A stretch of 36,367 bases of DNA from a bacterium. Lineage in GTDB: Bacteria; Patescibacteriota; Minisyncoccia; Sungbacterales; HO2-52-23. The stretch's first letter is position 1. Every line of letters begins with the position of its first letter. The stretch lies in the NCBI GenBank assembly GCA_030697705.1, contig JAUYPE010000027.1, positions 1 through 36,367 of the forward strand, in the 5' to 3' direction. The notes under the pieces are model-generated. The model was not told where the DNA came from and did no database searches. It worked only from the letters and a program-made list of their open reading frames with translations. Position numbers and translations under genes: made by a program. Shown here piece after piece: positions 18,433 through 26,916 of this stretch.

Positions 18433-18633
18433 ATGAAGATGCGCGAACTGGTAAAAAAATCCGAACAGGAGTTGACGGCAACGGTTCTTGAGAGGCGGGC
18501 GCGCATTCGTGCTCTGCGTTTGGGTGTGCATCAGGGCAAGGTTAAAAATGTGAAAGAGGCCGCCGCCGCGCGCAAAGATATCGCCCGTATCCTGACCTTG
18601 CAAAAAAGCAAAAAAAGTAGTACGAATAGTTAG
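18433..18633 (+). CDS. rpmC: Ribosomal protein L29
   Basis: MKMRELVKKSEQELTATVLERRARIRALRLGVHQGKVKNVKEAAAARKDIARILTL. Confidence 0.93.
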   Translation: MKMRELVKKSEQELTATVLERRARIRALRLGVHQGKVKNVKEAAAARKDIARILTLQKSKKSSTNS

Positions 18634-18657
18634 CTAATATTCGGTAAGCGCATCGCC

Positions 18658-18945
18658 ATGAGAAAACTCAAAGGCATTATTGTTTCGGATAAGATGCGGG
18701 CAACGGTCGTTGTCCGTGTTGATCGTCTGCGCAAGCATCCGAAGTATCACAAATACTATCGCGTCTCGCGCCGTTATAAGGCGCACGATGAGGGCAACAC
18801 GCATCACATCGGTGATCATGTCATGATTCAGGAGACGCGCCCAATGTCTAAAGAGAAGCGCTGGCGCGTGAGCGAACTTATTGCGCGTGCCGCTGAAGCG
18901 GTTATTCCCGAGACCAGCACGAGCGAACAAAAAACTATTGCCTAA
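18658..18945 (+). CDS. rpsQ: Ribosomal protein S17
   Basis: LKGIIVSDKMRATVVVRVDRLRKHPKYHKYYRVSRRYKAHDEGN...IGDHVMIQETRPMSKEKRW. Confidence 0.96.
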   Translation: MRKLKGIIVSDKMRATVVVRVDRLRKHPKYHKYYRVSRRYKAHDEGNTHHIGDHVMIQETRPMSKEKRWRVSELIARAAEAVIPETSTSEQKTIA

Positions 18946-18990
18946 TGGTCGCGAGCGTGCTTTCCCGGAGAAAGCGGTTTTCCCTAATCT

Positions 18991-19356
18991 ATGATTCAAC
19001 CCCGTTCCATGCTGAAAGCCGCAGATAATTCTGGAGCTAAATTGCTTCAGGTTATTAAGGTTCTGGGCGGGACGCGCCGCCGCTATGCGCGCTTGGGAGA
19101 TGTTGTGGTCGCCTCGGTCAAAATTGCGGAGCCGCGCAAGGCGGTGAAAAAAAAGGATGTTGTCCACGCGGTGGTGGTGCGTATGCGCGCACCATACCGA
19201 CGTGCGGACGGGTCATATGTGCGGTTTGATGACAATGCGGTGGTGATTGTCGACGGTCTGGAGCCCAAAGGAGGGCGTATCTTCGGTCCGGTGGCGCGTG
19301 AACTGCGCGATCGTGGATATCTCAAGATCGTCTCGCTCGCATCCGAGATCGTCTAG
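18991..19356 (+). CDS. rplN: Ribosomal protein L14
   Basis: [27 protein letters not shown]...[45 protein letters not shown]. Confidence 0.98.
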   Translation: MIQPRSMLKAADNSGAKLLQVIKVLGGTRRRYARLGDVVVASVKIAEPRKAVKKKDVVHAVVVRMRAPYRRADGSYVRFDDNAVVIVDGLEPKGGRIFGPVARELRDRGYLKIVSLASEIV

Positions 19357-19616
19357 TAATGATGAATGATAAATGCAGAATTATGAATAGAACCTATCTC
19401 AAAAATGGCTTTGTAGGCGAAATCGAGTGAATTTCGTCACGAAGACGCTGCCGCAGGGACGATTCGTACTGAAGGTACGATGAGTCCCGAGAAGGCGGCT
19501 GAGGAGAAATGAGCCGATTGGAGCCCAAATGCATTTTTGAGATAGGTTCTAGCAAAATGAGATGAGATCCTCTACTTTTATTTATCATTTATAATTTGTC
19601 ATTTAGCATTATTCTT
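19355..19616 (+). repeat. Intergenic AATGATAAATG-type palindrome, arms split by a MITE-like element
   Basis: Left arm aatgatgaatgataaatgcagaattatgaa; right arm ttttatttatcatttataatttgtcatttagcatta. Confidence 0.7.
19388..19551. mobile_element. MITE-like element, 20-bp perfect terminal inverted repeats
   Basis: tagaacctatctcaaaaatg ... catttttgagataggttcta; about 164 nt, non-coding, possible TA duplication; internal hairpins. Confidence 0.7.
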
Positions 19617-19925
19617 ATGAAGCTCAAAAAAGGCGACACTATAAGAGTCATTGCCGGTAACGACAAGGGCAAGACCGGTACGATCCTTACCGTATTCCCC
19701 GAGCAGGAGCGGATTTTGGTTGATGGTATCAATGTGAAGAAAAAGCATGTGCGCCCGCGCGCGCAGGGTCAGAAGGGCGAGATCGTGCAATTGCCGCGAC
19801 CGTTTCGCGTTTCTCGTGCGATGTTGGTGTGCCCGAAGTGCGGGGTTTCGGTACGCGTGAGCCGTGAACTGCGGGAGGGCAGAACGGTACGCGTGTGCAA
19901 AAAGTGTGGCGCGACGCTCTCATAA
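19617..19925 (+). CDS. rplX: Ribosomal protein L24
   Basis: MKLKKGDTIRVIAGNDKGKTGTIL KOW motif; C-terminal CxxC pair. Confidence 0.95.
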   Translation: MKLKKGDTIRVIAGNDKGKTGTILTVFPEQERILVDGINVKKKHVRPRAQGQKGEIVQLPRPFRVSRAMLVCPKCGVSVRVSRELREGRTVRVCKKCGATLS

Positions 19926-19952
19926 TCATTTTTAAAGACAAAATAAAGAATA

Positions 19953-20498
19953 GTGCGTATGCCGAATTTATCTGAAAAATATAAACGTGAGGTCGTACCT
20001 GCCCTGCAGGCGGCGTTCGGCTACAAGAATACGATGGCTGTTCCGCGCATCGTAAAAATTGTCGTGAATACCGGTGTGGGGCGCTTACGGGAAGACCATC
20101 AGCGCACTGAAATTCAAAAATATCTCGCGCTTCTTACTGGTCAGCGTGCGGCGGCGCGTCCGACGAAAAAAGCGATCGCTTCATTTAAAACGCGCGAAGG
20201 ATTGGTCGTCGGCTATCAGGTAACTCTGCGCGGCAAGCGGATGTATGATTTTCTGACCCGCCTGGCGGACGGAGCGCTTCCGCGCACACGCGACTTCAAG
20301 GGCATCGCCCTTCGCGCGGTTGATGCGCAGGGGAACTTGACTTTAGGCATAAAAGAGCATATTATTTTTCCGGAGATGATCGGTGAGGATTATAAGCTGA
20401 TCTTCGGTTTTGAGGCGACTGTCGTAACGTCGGCACATACGCGGGCGGAGGGAATCGCGCTCTTGCGGTTGATGGGGCTTCCCTTGCAGACAGAGTAG
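19953..20498 (+). CDS. rplE: Ribosomal protein L5
   Basis: LSEKYKREVVPALQAAFGYKN...PRIVKIVVNTGVG...LLTGQRAAARPTKKAIASFKTREG; C-terminal EGIALLRLMGLPL. Confidence 0.97.
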   Translation: MRMPNLSEKYKREVVPALQAAFGYKNTMAVPRIVKIVVNTGVGRLREDHQRTEIQKYLALLTGQRAAARPTKKAIASFKTREGLVVGYQVTLRGKRMYDFLTRLADGALPRTRDFKGIALRAVDAQGNLTLGIKEHIIFPEMIGEDYKLIFGFEATVVTSAHTRAEGIALLRLMGLPLQTE

Positions 20499-20531
20499 AG
20501 GGGGGTCTTTTGGATTTTTCCAAGAATTTTT

Positions 20532-20717
20532 ATGGCAAAAAAATCAGTCATCGCCCGAGGCCTCAAGAAGCCGAAGTTCAAGTCCCGTGTCTTGCGGCGC
20601 TGTTTCCTCTGCGGGCGGAAGCGCGGATTCATGGGGGACTTCGGGCTCTGTCGCATGCACTTCCGCGAGATGGCGAATCGTGGTGAGATTCCCGGTGTTA
20701 CCAAGTCAAGCTGGTAG
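20532..20717 (+). CDS. rpsN: Ribosomal protein S14 type Z (zinc-binding)
   Basis: [39 protein letters not shown]. Confidence 0.96.
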   Translation: MAKKSVIARGLKKPKFKSRVLRRCFLCGRKRGFMGDFGLCRMHFREMANRGEIPGVTKSSW

Positions 20718-20721
20718 GAAA

Positions 20722-20797
20722 GAATGATAAATTAAGAACTATGCCATAAGTATCTATCCCCCCTATTCATCATTCGGCATTTATCATTTATTATTTT
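20722..20797 (+). repeat. Intergenic palindrome (AATGATAAAT type)
   Basis: gaatgataaattaagaact ... tcatcattcggcatttatcatttatta. Confidence 0.65.
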
Positions 20798-20801
20798 CCC
20801 C

Positions 20802-21188
20802 ATGGATCCCATTTCAGACATGTTGATACGAATCAAGAACGCCGAACGTGCCGGACACGACGCGGTGCGTATGCCGTACTCAAAATTCAAGCACGAGATT
20901 GCGAAGGCATTAGAGCGTGCTGGGCTCGTCGGCGCGCTGGAACGCAAGGGCAAGCGCGTACGTAAAACACTTGAGATTAAACTTCCCCGCACCGCGGGTG
21001 TGGAGCGTGTTGCCGATGTGCGCCTGCTCTCGCGACCAAGCCGACGACTCTATGCGTCATACCGCGAATTGCCGCGTGTACGGCGGGGAGGGATTATTAT
21101 TATGTCCACGTCCCGAGGTGTTATGAGTTCCGTGGAGGCGCGGCGCCAGAAGGTTGGTGGTGAGCTTATTGCCGAGGTCTGGTCATAA
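20802..21188 (+). CDS. rpsH: Ribosomal protein S8
   Basis: MDPISDMLIRIKNAERAGHDAVRMPYSKFKHEIAKALERAG; C-terminal IIIMSTSRGVMSSVEARRQKVGGELIAEVW. Confidence 0.97.
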   Translation: MDPISDMLIRIKNAERAGHDAVRMPYSKFKHEIAKALERAGLVGALERKGKRVRKTLEIKLPRTAGVERVADVRLLSRPSRRLYASYRELPRVRRGGIIIMSTSRGVMSSVEARRQKVGGELIAEVWS

Positions 21189-21227
21189 CTACGGATAGAG
21201 AGCTGATGGAGTGAAAATATTTTTTTT

Positions 21228-21770
21228 ATGTCACGTATCGGAAAAAAACCTATCCCACTTCCCCCAGGCGTCACCATTGAGGTATCCGGTTCCGCCGTAC
21301 AGGTGAAAGGACCGAAAGGGTCACTTTCGCGTGTTTTGCATGAGGCGATCGGGGCGAGTGTTGCGGAGGGTGTCATTACCATCGCCCCGCGCCGGCAGAT
21401 GAAAAAAACAATGGCACTGTGGGGATTGACGCGTGCGCTGGTTGCGAATATGGTTGAGGGCGTAGCGAAGGGATTTGAAAAAAAACTTGATTTTGAGGGC
21501 ATCGGCTACCGTGCGGCGCTGGAGGGTGCGACATTGGTTTTACAGATCGGTTTCAGCCATCCGGTACGAGTTGAGGCGCCAAGCGGCGTGGTGTTCTCCG
21601 TGGAGCGTAATACGATTACCATTGCCGGCATTGATCGTGAAGCGGTGGGACAGGTAAGCGCGGGGATACGAAAACTGAAACCACCCGAACCCTATAAAGG
21701 GAAAGGCATTCGTTATCGTGGTGAGGTTATTCGTCGTAAAGCCGGAAAGAAGGCCTCAACGGGCGCATAG
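21228..21770 (+). CDS. rplF: Ribosomal protein L6
   Basis: MSRIGKKPIPLPPGVTIEV...VKGPKGSL...PEPYKGKGIRYRGEVIRRKAGKKA. Confidence 0.98.
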   Translation: MSRIGKKPIPLPPGVTIEVSGSAVQVKGPKGSLSRVLHEAIGASVAEGVITIAPRRQMKKTMALWGLTRALVANMVEGVAKGFEKKLDFEGIGYRAALEGATLVLQIGFSHPVRVEAPSGVVFSVERNTITIAGIDREAVGQVSAGIRKLKPPEPYKGKGIRYRGEVIRRKAGKKASTGA

Positions 21771-21804
21771 GAAAGCATACTGTTTTTTATTCAACGCAAT
21801 TTTT

Positions 21805-22182
21805 ATGAAGCCGTACACGCGCAGAGAACATCGGGAACGCCGCCATATACGCATACGCGCCGCCGTCAAAGGAACGGCGGATCGGCCGCGGCTGGCGGTA
21901 TTTCGCTCCAACCGTTGGGTGTGGGTTCAATTGATTGACGATACCGCGGGGCGCACGCTTGCGGCGGCAACCGATTTTCACGAGAAGAAAAAAAGTGCAA
22001 AAAAGGCCGATGATTCGTCCGCAGAGCGTACTCGGCGCGGAACGGTCGTGGGTACTGCGATCGCCAAGCGTGCGGGAGAACTCAAGATCGAGCGGGCGGT
22101 ATTTGACCGCGGGGGGTATCGCTACCACGGCATGGTGCGTGCGATTGCGGAGGGCGCGCGAAGCGGTGGTTTACAGGTGTAA
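21805..22182 (+). CDS. rplR: Ribosomal protein L18
   Basis: RRHIRIRAAVKGTADRPRLAVFRSNRWVWVQLIDD...VFDRGGYRYHGMVRAIAEGARSGGLQV. Confidence 0.97.
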   Translation: MKPYTRREHRERRHIRIRAAVKGTADRPRLAVFRSNRWVWVQLIDDTAGRTLAAATDFHEKKKSAKKADDSSAERTRRGTVVGTAIAKRAGELKIERAVFDRGGYRYHGMVRAIAEGARSGGLQV

Positions 22183-22193
22183 TTTCTTAATTT

Positions 22194-22240
22194 TTTTCCG
22201 CCCGAAGGGCGGATCCGCCTAGGGCGGAAAATCTTTAAAC
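22194..22240 (+). repeat. GC-rich palindromic element followed by CTTTAAAC
   Basis: tttttccgcccgaagggcggatccgcctagggcggaaaatctttaaac; two adjacent hairpins. Confidence 0.65.
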
Positions 22241-22247
22241 TTTATTC

Positions 22248-22817
22248 ATGGCACCGAAACCGCGGGAACGAAGATCGGGGCAGGGGCCGGTACGGGAAAA
22301 ATCTGAATTTGATCAGCGCATTTTGGATATCGCGCGCACCGCTCGCGTGGTTTCGGGCGGGCGGCGTTTCAGTTTTCGCGCCACGGTTGTCTTGGGAAAT
22401 CGCAATGGCAAAGTCGGCATAGGTATGGGGAAGGGTCCCGATGTGAGCGTGTCCATTGAGAAGGCGACGGCGCAGGCGAAAAAGGCGATGATTACGATTC
22501 CTCTCACGGCAAAAAAAACAATTCCCCATGAGGTGTCGGCGAAGTTTTCCGCCGCGCGCGTCATCTTGAAGCCCGCCGCGGAAGGAAGAGGTCTCATTGC
22601 AGGTGGACCGATTCGCGTACTGGCAGAGATGGCGGGTATTCGCAATCTCACGGGAAAAATTTTGAGCCGTACGCCCAACAAACTGAATAACGCCCAAGCC
22701 GCCCTCGCCGCGTTTAAAAAACTAAAAGCTCTTCCATCGCGCGTTGTCACCCCCGTTATCGTTCCCACGGCATCTGAATCTGAAATGCCGGAGGCGCCCG
22801 GTGAGCATGCGGCGTAA
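22248..22817 (+). CDS. rpsE: Ribosomal protein S5
   Basis: RVVSGGRRFSFRATVVLGNRNGKVGIGMGKGPDVSVSIEKA...GGPIRVLAEMAGIRNLTGKILSRTPNKLNNAQA. Confidence 0.97.
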   Translation: MAPKPRERRSGQGPVREKSEFDQRILDIARTARVVSGGRRFSFRATVVLGNRNGKVGIGMGKGPDVSVSIEKATAQAKKAMITIPLTAKKTIPHEVSAKFSAARVILKPAAEGRGLIAGGPIRVLAEMAGIRNLTGKILSRTPNKLNNAQAALAAFKKLKALPSRVVTPVIVPTASESEMPEAPGEHAA

Positions 22818-22844
22818 ATTTTTTCTTGCGGAAAACTCATTACT

Positions 22845-23255
22845 ATGCAGATACATCATCTTATCAAACACCAATCAACTCGCGCAGGGCGAAGAATTGG
22901 TCGAGGCGGCAAGCGGGGTACCTACTCCGGACGCGGCATGAAAGGTCAGAAGGCGCGTGCCGGTGCGAAATTACGTCCTGCCGAGCGGGAACTGCTCAAA
23001 AAAATCCCCAAACTTCGCGGATATCGTTTTCGCTCGTTCCAGACCAAGCCCGCGGTTATCAATATGCATACACTGGAAAAGCGTTTCCAGACAGGCGACT
23101 TGGTAACTCCCGCGTCGCTTTTGCGCGCGGGTTTGATTCGCCGCGCGGGTGGTTGCACACCTAAAGTAAAAATTCTCGGCAGAGGAGATCTCTCAAAGAA
23201 GCTCATATTCAAAGATGTTTTGTTTTCCCATCTTGTCGCCGAGCGGCTGAAATAA
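22845..23255 (+). CDS. rplO: Ribosomal protein L15
   Basis: GRRIGRGGKRGTYSGRGMKGQKARAGAKLRP...GCTPKVKILGRGDLSKKLIF. Confidence 0.95.
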   Translation: MQIHHLIKHQSTRAGRRIGRGGKRGTYSGRGMKGQKARAGAKLRPAERELLKKIPKLRGYRFRSFQTKPAVINMHTLEKRFQTGDLVTPASLLRAGLIRRAGGCTPKVKILGRGDLSKKLIFKDVLFSHLVAERLK

Positions 23256-23356
23256 TGGGTCGTGATACCAGCAACGGATATTATTAATTTGTTGACGTTG
23301 TTCGTTTCTTATCTCTGTGCATGGTTCGTTTCGGTAGTTTCTCCTCTTTAGTTTTT

Positions 23357-24700
23357 ATGTTTCAACGAATCACACTTCTCTTCTCGAGCCCCGATCTTCG
23401 CAAAAAAATCCTCTTCATCATTGGGGTGCTTATTGTGTTTCGCTTCACGGCAGCCATTTCAATACCGGGTGTTGATCCTGTGCGGCTCAAGATGTTTCTT
23501 GCCGGAAGCCAATTTTTCGGGCTATTCAATGTTTTTTCGGGAGGTGTTTTGGAAAACCTCTCCATCGTTATGTTGGGCGTGGGACCGTACATTACCTCGT
23601 CCATCATTATGCAGTTGATGACGATGATTATTCCGCGTCTCAAAGAAATCTATCAAGAAGAGGGCGAGGCGGGGCGAGAGCGGTTTAATCAATACTCACG
23701 TTTGCTCACGGTTCCTTTGGCGCTTCTGCAATCATATGGTCTTCTTGTCCTGCTTATGCGCCAGCAAGTTATTCCGCCTCTGGCGCTTTTTGTGCCCGTG
23801 TGGGGTATCCCGCTTCCGGTCGGACCGATGATGCAGAATATGCTCATTGCGACCGCCGGCTCACTCTTACTCATGTGGCTGGGAGAGCTTATCACGGAGC
23901 GGGGTCTTGGCAACGGCGTTTCATTTCTCATTTTTGCGGGAATTGTGGCGGGGGTCCCGAAGGCGATCGGTCAGGAACTTTTTACTATTTGTACGCCGAC
24001 GCCATCGTTTCCCTATTTGAGTAATTGCCAGCTTGCCAGCTTGCCGGTGTATAGTGCATTTCTTCTCATCAGTGCTGTCGTTATTGCCGGTGTGATTATT
24101 GTCTCCGAAGGACAGCGTAATGTGCCGGTCTCATACGCCAAGCGAGTGCGGGGCAATCGCGTCTACGGTGGTGTTTCCACGCACCTTCCGCTTCGCGTGA
24201 ATCAGGCGGGCGTCATTCCGATTATCTTTGCTGTTTCGCTCCTGCTCTTCCCCGGGCTTCTCGGCAGTTTTTTTGCGGGTGTTGCGAATCCAACCATCCA
24301 GCGTATTTCACATTTTCTGGTGAGTATCTTTGACCAGCGCCAATTTCTCTACGGCGCATCTTACTTCTTTCTTGTCTTTCTGTTTACCTATTTCTATACC
24401 GCCGTTACATTTGATCCCCAGAAGATTGCGGACAATGTGCAAAAACAGGGCGGTTTTATTCTCGGCGTCCGCCCCGGGCGTCCGACGGCAGAGTATCTCA
24501 TGCGAATTCTCAATCGCATTACGCTTGCGGGCGGACTCTTTTTAGGAATTATTGCCATCCTGCCCTTGGTGGTGCAGGCAATCTTTGAGAAGCAAACCTT
24601 GAGTATTGGTGGTACGGCGCTCCTTATCGTTGTTTCAGTTGTTTTAGAGACCATGAAGCAGGTAGAGGCGCAGGTCGCCGTTCGCGAATACGAACAGTAA
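23357..24700 (+). CDS. secY: Preprotein translocase subunit SecY
   Basis: RFTAAISIPGVDP...NVFSGGVLENLSIVMLGVGPYITSSIIMQL...GQRNVPVSYAKRV...LPLRVNQAGVIPIIFA. Confidence 0.98.
   Translation: MFQRITLLFSSPDLRKKILFIIGVLIVFRFTAAISIPGVDPVRLKMFLAGSQFFGLFNVFSGGVLENLSIVMLGVGPYITSSIIMQLMTMIIPRLKEIYQEEGEAGRERFNQYSRLLTVPLALLQSYGLLVLLMRQQVIPPLALFVPVWGIPLPVGPMMQNMLIATAGSLLLMWLGELITERGLGNGVSFLIFAGIVAGVPKAIGQELFTICTPTPSFPYLSNCQLASLPVYSAFLLISAVVIAGVIIVSEGQRNVPVSYAKRVRGNRVYGGVSTHLPLRVNQAGVIPIIFAVSLLLFPGLLGSFFAGVANPTIQRISHFLVSIFDQRQFLYGASYFFLVFLFTYFYTAVTFDPQKIADNVQKQGGFILGVRPGRPTAEYLMRILNRITLAGGLFLGIIAILPLVVQAIFEKQTLSIGGTALLIVVSVVLETMKQVEAQVAVREYEQ
24025..24048 (+). repeat. 3x octamer (ttgccagc) tandem repeat inside secY
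   Basis: ttgccagc|ttgccagc|ttgccggt. Confidence 0.85.
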
Positions 24701-24710
24701 TTTTTAGCGT

Positions 24711-25328
24711 ATGGAAGCGGACTCGTTGGCGGACAAACTGACTTTTGTCATGGTGGGACGGTCCGGTTGCGGCAAGGGAACGCAGGCGCGTTTTTTGCTT
24801 GAACGTTTGCGTACGCATGGGGTTTACCATATGGAGACGGGACGTTTTTTGCGCGCGCTACTTGAGCACGACAATCCAACCGTGGCGATCGCGCGGCGTA
24901 TCATGACGCATGGTCAGCTTTTTCCCGAGTGGTTTGCGGTTTTCACCTGGCTCCGTGAACTGATTGAATCGGGACATGGCGGCGAGCACCTGGTCTTTGA
25001 CGGTGCGCCACGCCGACTTACCGAGGCGAAGCTTCTGGACGAGGTCTTGCGCTGGCACGGTCGACCGTTGCCCGTATGCATCTATGTCGTCGTAAGCGCC
25101 AAAGAGGCGACGCGCCGGCTTCTCGCGCGGGGGCGGGGAGACGACCAGACCGAGGCGATAAAAAATCGTATGCGCTATTTTCCACGCCACGTTATTCCGG
25201 TTATCAAATATTACCGCCGGCACGGTCGGCTCGTAATGGTCAATGGCGAGCAGTATCCCGCGGCTGTCACTGCGGAGATGAATGCCGCACTTGTTGACCG
25301 TTTTGGAGCCACATGGCCGGAAAAATAA
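24711..25328 (+). CDS. adk: Adenylate kinase-like nucleotide kinase (divergent)
   Basis: P-loop GRSGCGKGTQA, VFDGAPR motif, canonical position after secY; P-loop differs from usual GPPGxGKGTQ. Confidence 0.85.
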   Translation: MEADSLADKLTFVMVGRSGCGKGTQARFLLERLRTHGVYHMETGRFLRALLEHDNPTVAIARRIMTHGQLFPEWFAVFTWLRELIESGHGGEHLVFDGAPRRLTEAKLLDEVLRWHGRPLPVCIYVVVSAKEATRRLLARGRGDDQTEAIKNRMRYFPRHVIPVIKYYRRHGRLVMVNGEQYPAAVTAEMNAALVDRFGATWPEK

Positions 25329-25330
25329 TA

Positions 25331-25468
25331 GGACTTATGCGTTTACCATTCTTCCGTCATTCGGAAGCGCAAGCGACTGCCAGTAGGCGTCCCGTGAGGG
25401 AGGAATCCCGCTATGTTTCAGCATACTGAAACTGCACGGGATCCCTCACTTCGTTCGGGATGACGAAT
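25331..25468. repeat. Dispersed repeat containing gtcattc / ccagtaggcgtcccgtgaggga
   Basis: Begins ggacttatgcgtttacc; shares blocks with 33692..33845. Confidence 0.7.
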
Positions 25469-26297
25469 GAAAGGTATGGCCATAACGATAAAAACAGCGG
25501 AGGAAATAACAATCATGCGGGAAGGCGGACAGCGCCTTGCCGCTATTTTACATGAGGTTGTTTCCGCGGTGCGCCCGGGCGTTTCGGCACTCTATCTTAA
25601 TAAACTTGCGGAACGGCTCATGCGTGAGGCGGGGGGCGTTCCGTCCTTTAAGGGATACCGACCGCGTGGCGAGCGAACTCCCTATCCGGCGGCACTTTGC
25701 GTATCGGTCAATGACGAGGTCGTGCACGCTATTCCGCAGGCGAAGACGATTTTACGGGAAGGGGATATTGTGGCAATTGATATCGGCATGTGGTGGCCTA
25801 GCGTTCCTACTGAAAACAAAAACGGACAAAAAAATAATGCCGCCAAAAAAACGCTTTGCACTGACATGGCGGTGACGATTGGTGTGGGAAAAATTGACGC
25901 GGAGGCAGAACGTTTACTTTCCGGTACGCGTGTCGCGCTGGATGCGGGCATTGCCGCCGTGCGTGCGGGCGTGCGGGTGGGGGATATCAGCGCCGCTATC
26001 GGGCGCTCCCTTAAAGAAAGTCGCCTTGCGATTGTCCGGGATCTTGCGGGGCACGGCGTTGGCTATGAATTGCATGAAGATCCTTTTATTCCCAATTGGG
26101 GAAGCTCCGGCACGGGACCGCGACTAGAGGTGGGAATAGTCATCGCGCTTGAGCCGATTGCGAATTTGGGCACACCTGACATTGTTTTGCAAAAAGACAA
26201 CTGGACATTCAAAACCGCCGATGGTTTACGCTCGGCGCATTTTGAACATACGCTTGCGGTTATGGAAAATGGGGCGGAGGTCTTGACGGCTCTTTGA
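25467..26297 (+). CDS. map: Methionine aminopeptidase type I
   Basis: SVNDEVVHAIP, DIVAIDIGMWW, RDLAGHGVGYELHEDPFIPNWG, VIALEPI. Confidence 0.97.
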   Translation: MKGMAITIKTAEEITIMREGGQRLAAILHEVVSAVRPGVSALYLNKLAERLMREAGGVPSFKGYRPRGERTPYPAALCVSVNDEVVHAIPQAKTILREGDIVAIDIGMWWPSVPTENKNGQKNNAAKKTLCTDMAVTIGVGKIDAEAERLLSGTRVALDAGIAAVRAGVRVGDISAAIGRSLKESRLAIVRDLAGHGVGYELHEDPFIPNWGSSGTGPRLEVGIVIALEPIANLGTPDIVLQKDNWTFKTADGLRSAHFEHTLAVMENGAEVLTAL

Positions 26298-26362
26298 GAA
26301 AAAGAGAGGAACGTAATCGTGAAAGAGCATCAGAATGCTAGAGAGGCAAACGCGTAAGTCTT

Positions 26363-26396
26363 GAAAGCGATGACTCCTCGCCGCTTTCTTTTTTTT
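26363..26396 (+). terminator. Intrinsic terminator after map
   Basis: gaaagcg...cgctttc followed by a T-tract of at least 8. Confidence 0.75.
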
Positions 26397-26420
26397 GCCG
26401 GCTCACATACAATAGAAGTA

Positions 26421-26813
26421 ATGCGTTATCTGGGAATTGATTACGGTGCGCGACGTATTGGTGTTGCGGTTTCCAATCCGGAAGGAAGCATCGCACTTCC
26501 GCGTACGACGATTAATGCGGGGAGCGAAGCGGACGCGGTGCGCGGCGTCAAAAAAATAATTCGTGAAGAGAAGATAAAAATGGTCGTCATCGGGCTTCCC
26601 TCTGCCGCCGATGGGACGGATACGGAGCAGACGCGCATAACACGTATGTTTATTAAGAAACTGGCGACCGAGACGACCATACCAATCAAGACGGAAGACG
26701 AATTGCTTACGAGCCGTATGGCGCGCGCAAGCGGAGCCGAAGGTGGACACATTGACGCCGCATCCGCCGCGCTCATCCTCCAGTCGTTTCTGGACAGAAT
26801 GAATGCGAAATGA
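26421..26813 (+). CDS. ruvX: Putative Holliday junction resolvase RuvX/YqgF
   Basis: MRYLGIDYGARRIGVAVSNPEGSIALP...VVIGLPSAADGT...DELLTSRMA...DAASAALILQSFLD. Confidence 0.93.
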   Translation: MRYLGIDYGARRIGVAVSNPEGSIALPRTTINAGSEADAVRGVKKIIREEKIKMVVIGLPSAADGTDTEQTRITRMFIKKLATETTIPIKTEDELLTSRMARASGAEGGHIDAASAALILQSFLDRMNAK

Positions 26814-26912
26814 AAAATGCAGAATGATAAATGAAGAATCATGAGTGGTAGATGTGTCGTGATTATCCGTCCTTCTCCATTTATCATTCTTCATTTATAA
26901 TTCTTAATTCCC
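26797..26912 (+). repeat. Palindrome (AATGATAAATGAAG type) overlapping the 3' end of ruvX
   Basis: gaatgcgaaatgaaaaatgcagaatgataaatgaagaatc ... ccatttatcattcttcatttataattcttaattcc. Confidence 0.75.
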
Positions 26913-26916
26913 TCCC

